DNA of 64,000 bases from the NCBI GenBank assembly GCA_032358165.1, contig JAALGY010000057.1, positions 1,984,001-2,048,000 on the forward strand. Direction: 5' to 3'. A program made the position numbers and the translations under genes. The notes beneath the pieces are model-generated. The model ran no database searches. It saw only the letters and a program-made list of their open reading frames with translations, and had not been told where the DNA came from. This DNA comes from Diplosphaera chodatii (taxonomy: Eukaryota; Chlorophyta; Trebouxiophyceae; Prasiolales; Stichococcaceae). Position 1 is the stretch's first letter; every line of letters begins with the position of its first letter. Shown in pieces: positions 62,611 through 64,000 of this stretch.

Positions 62611-64000
62611 ATGGTGCTAGCCCACGCTGGCACGCGGCCATGCTCCCATTGTGCGCAAACGCTGCGGAGCTCCAGCATCCAGCGTCCTCTGGCCCGTGCA
62701 CCTGCATCGCGATACTTGACTCCCCGAAGAGCCTGCATACCGCAGCGCCGGCGACAATGCTCAGTGCAGGCTCAGCAGCAGGGCGACACCCCGCATAATC
62801 CGCAGGAACTCAGTTTGGCGCCAGTCAAGCCGCAGTCACCAGTGGGTGAGATGCTGGCATACTACTACAAGGCGCAACCGCATCTTTTCAAGGACGCCAT
62901 TGAGGAGCAGCTACGGCGTCTGAAGGACGAGCGCGACGAGCGGGAAGCACGCCAGAAGGCTGTGGAGGCAGAGAAAGAGCAGGATGCAGCCGCAGCCACC
63001 AGCTCCATGGACATAACGCTGTACAAGCGCATGGAGGAAGTGCAGCGCTCGGAAAAGCGTGCCACACTGGAGGACATCATGTATGCGTCTGTGCTGGAGA
63101 AGTTCTTGCAGCTGGGTGTTGACATGCTGGGGAGCATGGACCTTGTGCAGGAGGATGCACAAAACCTGAAGCTGCTGACAGAGGGTGTGCACAGCCGCGA
63201 GGCGCTGGAGGTGGTCAAGGACCATGTAAAGAACGTCATGGGTCCGGCCGCCATTGCATACTCCAATACTGTGCTGAAGATGAGCAAGCTGCAGGCAGCC
63301 CAGGTGTATGCGACGTCCATCATGTTTGGTTATTTTGTGCGGAGAGTCGACAAGCGCTTTCAGCTAGAGCGCAGCCTGGGCTTGTTAGAGGGCGACTCTT
63401 CGGACGCGGTGCAGCGGCTGGAGCGCCTCTTTGCCCAGACAGCGGAGATCGACGTGGCGGCCGACCCAGACAAGGCAGACAGCTACTCGCCGGTGGACCC
63501 CGACAAGGCGCCGCCGCCGCCGTCAGAGGACAAGGACCCGCAGTCGCTGCCCAAGAAGGGCGTGCTCCGCGACTACATCGAGTCCTTCGACCAGCAGACG
63601 CTTGCAGACACCGCCAGGCTAGTCAGTGCAGAGGGGCAGGCGCTCGTGGAGACACAGAGCACAGCACTGTTTGGCGATGTGAAGCAGCTCACAAAGCAGA
63701 TGCAGGAAGCAGTCGGCAGGGACGTCTCCTCTCTAGAGGAGGTCATGCAGCGCGTGCAGCAGGCAGTCGAGCAGGAAAAGGTCGAGGTCATGCAAGTCAC
63801 AGTGGCGACGCAGCGGCGGGCCGTCCTTGAGGCCATTGCCTTTGGCAGCTTCCTGCGTGATGTGGAGACATATGTTGACCAGGAGTACCAGCTCCTGACG
63901 CCAGGCTCCTCTGGTGGCGGCGGCCTCGGCGGCCTCGGCCCAATGGCCCCAGATGACGACGGCGGCAATGACAGCGGCGGCGGCGGTGGCGGTGGCAGCA
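62611..64000 (+). CDS. DUF760 plastid protein (UV-B-induced At3g17800-like), 3' end outside window
   Basis: Molecular function of the family is unknown; plant members are plastid-located and stress responsive. From ATG 62611 one frame stays open to the window edge, 463 codons with no intron. Residues 1 to about 55 are Arg/Ser/Cys/Gln rich without acids (SSSIQRPLARAPASRYLTPR), a transit peptide. The first DUF760 block reads GEMLAYYYKAQPHLFKDAIE, EQLRRLKDERDERE, ITLYKRMEEVQRSEKRATLE, DIMYASVLEKFLQLGVDML, NTVLKMSKLQAAQVYATSIM and FGYFVRRVDKRFQLERSLGL. A Pro/Asp linker separates it from the second block VLRDYIESFDQQTLADTARL, ETQSTALFGDVKQLTKQMQE and RRAVLEAIAFGSFLRDVETY. The frame ends in a Gly/Asp-rich run at the edge, near the usual C-terminus of the family. 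Confidence 0.9.
   Translation, partial: MVLAHAGTRPCSHCAQTLRSSSIQRPLARAPASRYLTPRRACIPQRRRQCSVQAQQQGDTPHNPQELSLAPVKPQSPVGEMLAYYYKAQPHLFKDAIEEQLRRLKDERDEREARQKAVEAEKEQDAAAATSSMDITLYKRMEEVQRSEKRATLEDIMYASVLEKFLQLGVDMLGSMDLVQEDAQNLKLLTEGVHSREALEVVKDHVKNVMGPAAIAYSNTVLKMSKLQAAQVYATSIMFGYFVRRVDKRFQLERSLGLLEGDSSDAVQRLERLFAQTAEIDVAADPDKADSYSPVDPDKAPPPPSEDKDPQSLPKKGVLRDYIESFDQQTLADTARLVSAEGQALVETQSTALFGDVKQLTKQMQEAVGRDVSSLEEVMQRVQQAVEQEKVEVMQVTVATQRRAVLEAIAFGSFLRDVETYVDQEYQLLTPGSSGGGGLGGLGPMAPDDDGGNDSGGGGGGGS

Overview
This window is nuclear DNA of a green alga (Chlorophyta, most likely a trebouxiophyte-type genome). The genes are broken by many short introns, typically about 60 to 250 nt, with GT(G/A)-type donors and (C)TGCAG acceptors. 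Several products are plastid-type with transit peptides: IspD of the MEP pathway, a bacterial-type UMP kinase, ribose-5-phosphate isomerase, a Tat-targeted lumen protein and a DUF760 protein. A RAP-domain helical-repeat protein is present, a class expanded in chlorophytes. I see no tRNA, rRNA, transposase or viral gene. All assignments come from reading translated exons against remembered family motifs; no search was run.

Layout (20 genes, alternating strands, about 3.2 kb per gene): GFAT 3' part (+, 10-2331); Aurora kinase (+, 2945-5186); IspD (-, 5561-7224); SAP/HeH-like membrane protein with a degenerate AAA+-like end (+, 7987-10606); RRM/SR protein (-, 11034-13672); RanBPM/Gid1 (+, 14259-16820); RPI (+, 17108-18929); SF3B1 (-, 19238-26868); plastid UMP kinase (+, 27254-28778); CTNNBL1 (+, 29610-34179); Tat-type lumen protein (-, 34529-35809); LTV1 (+, 36351-39469); membrane-anchored His-rich glutathione peroxidase (+, 39776-41969); IMP2-type mitochondrial protease (-, 42152-43025); inward-rectifier K+ channel with two cytoplasmic domains (+, 43610-49119); Ubc4/5-type E2 (+, 49811-51091); MRG15-type chromodomain protein (-, 51505-53145); LYAR-type zinc finger protein (+, 53759-55372); RAP-domain organellar RNA-binding protein (-, 55595-61369 or further upstream); DUF760 protein (+, 62611 to beyond the window end).

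The neighbours do not form one pathway; this is ordinary eukaryotic gene order. Recurring themes are pre-mRNA splicing (SR protein, SF3B1, CTNNBL1), ubiquitin ligation (RanBPM, E2), plastid metabolism and ribosome biogenesis (LTV1, LYAR).

The three most unusual items are protein architectures. First, a Kir-type potassium channel carries two tandem Kir cytoplasmic domains after a single pore. Second, a glutathione peroxidase is fused behind a membrane anchor and a long His/Glu/Gln repeat. Third, a SAP/HeH-like, single-pass membrane protein ends in an AAA+-like domain that lacks a recognisable P-loop, which resembles in layout a nuclear-envelope torsin cofactor. Exon borders below are inferred by eye; start codons are the least certain part of each model.
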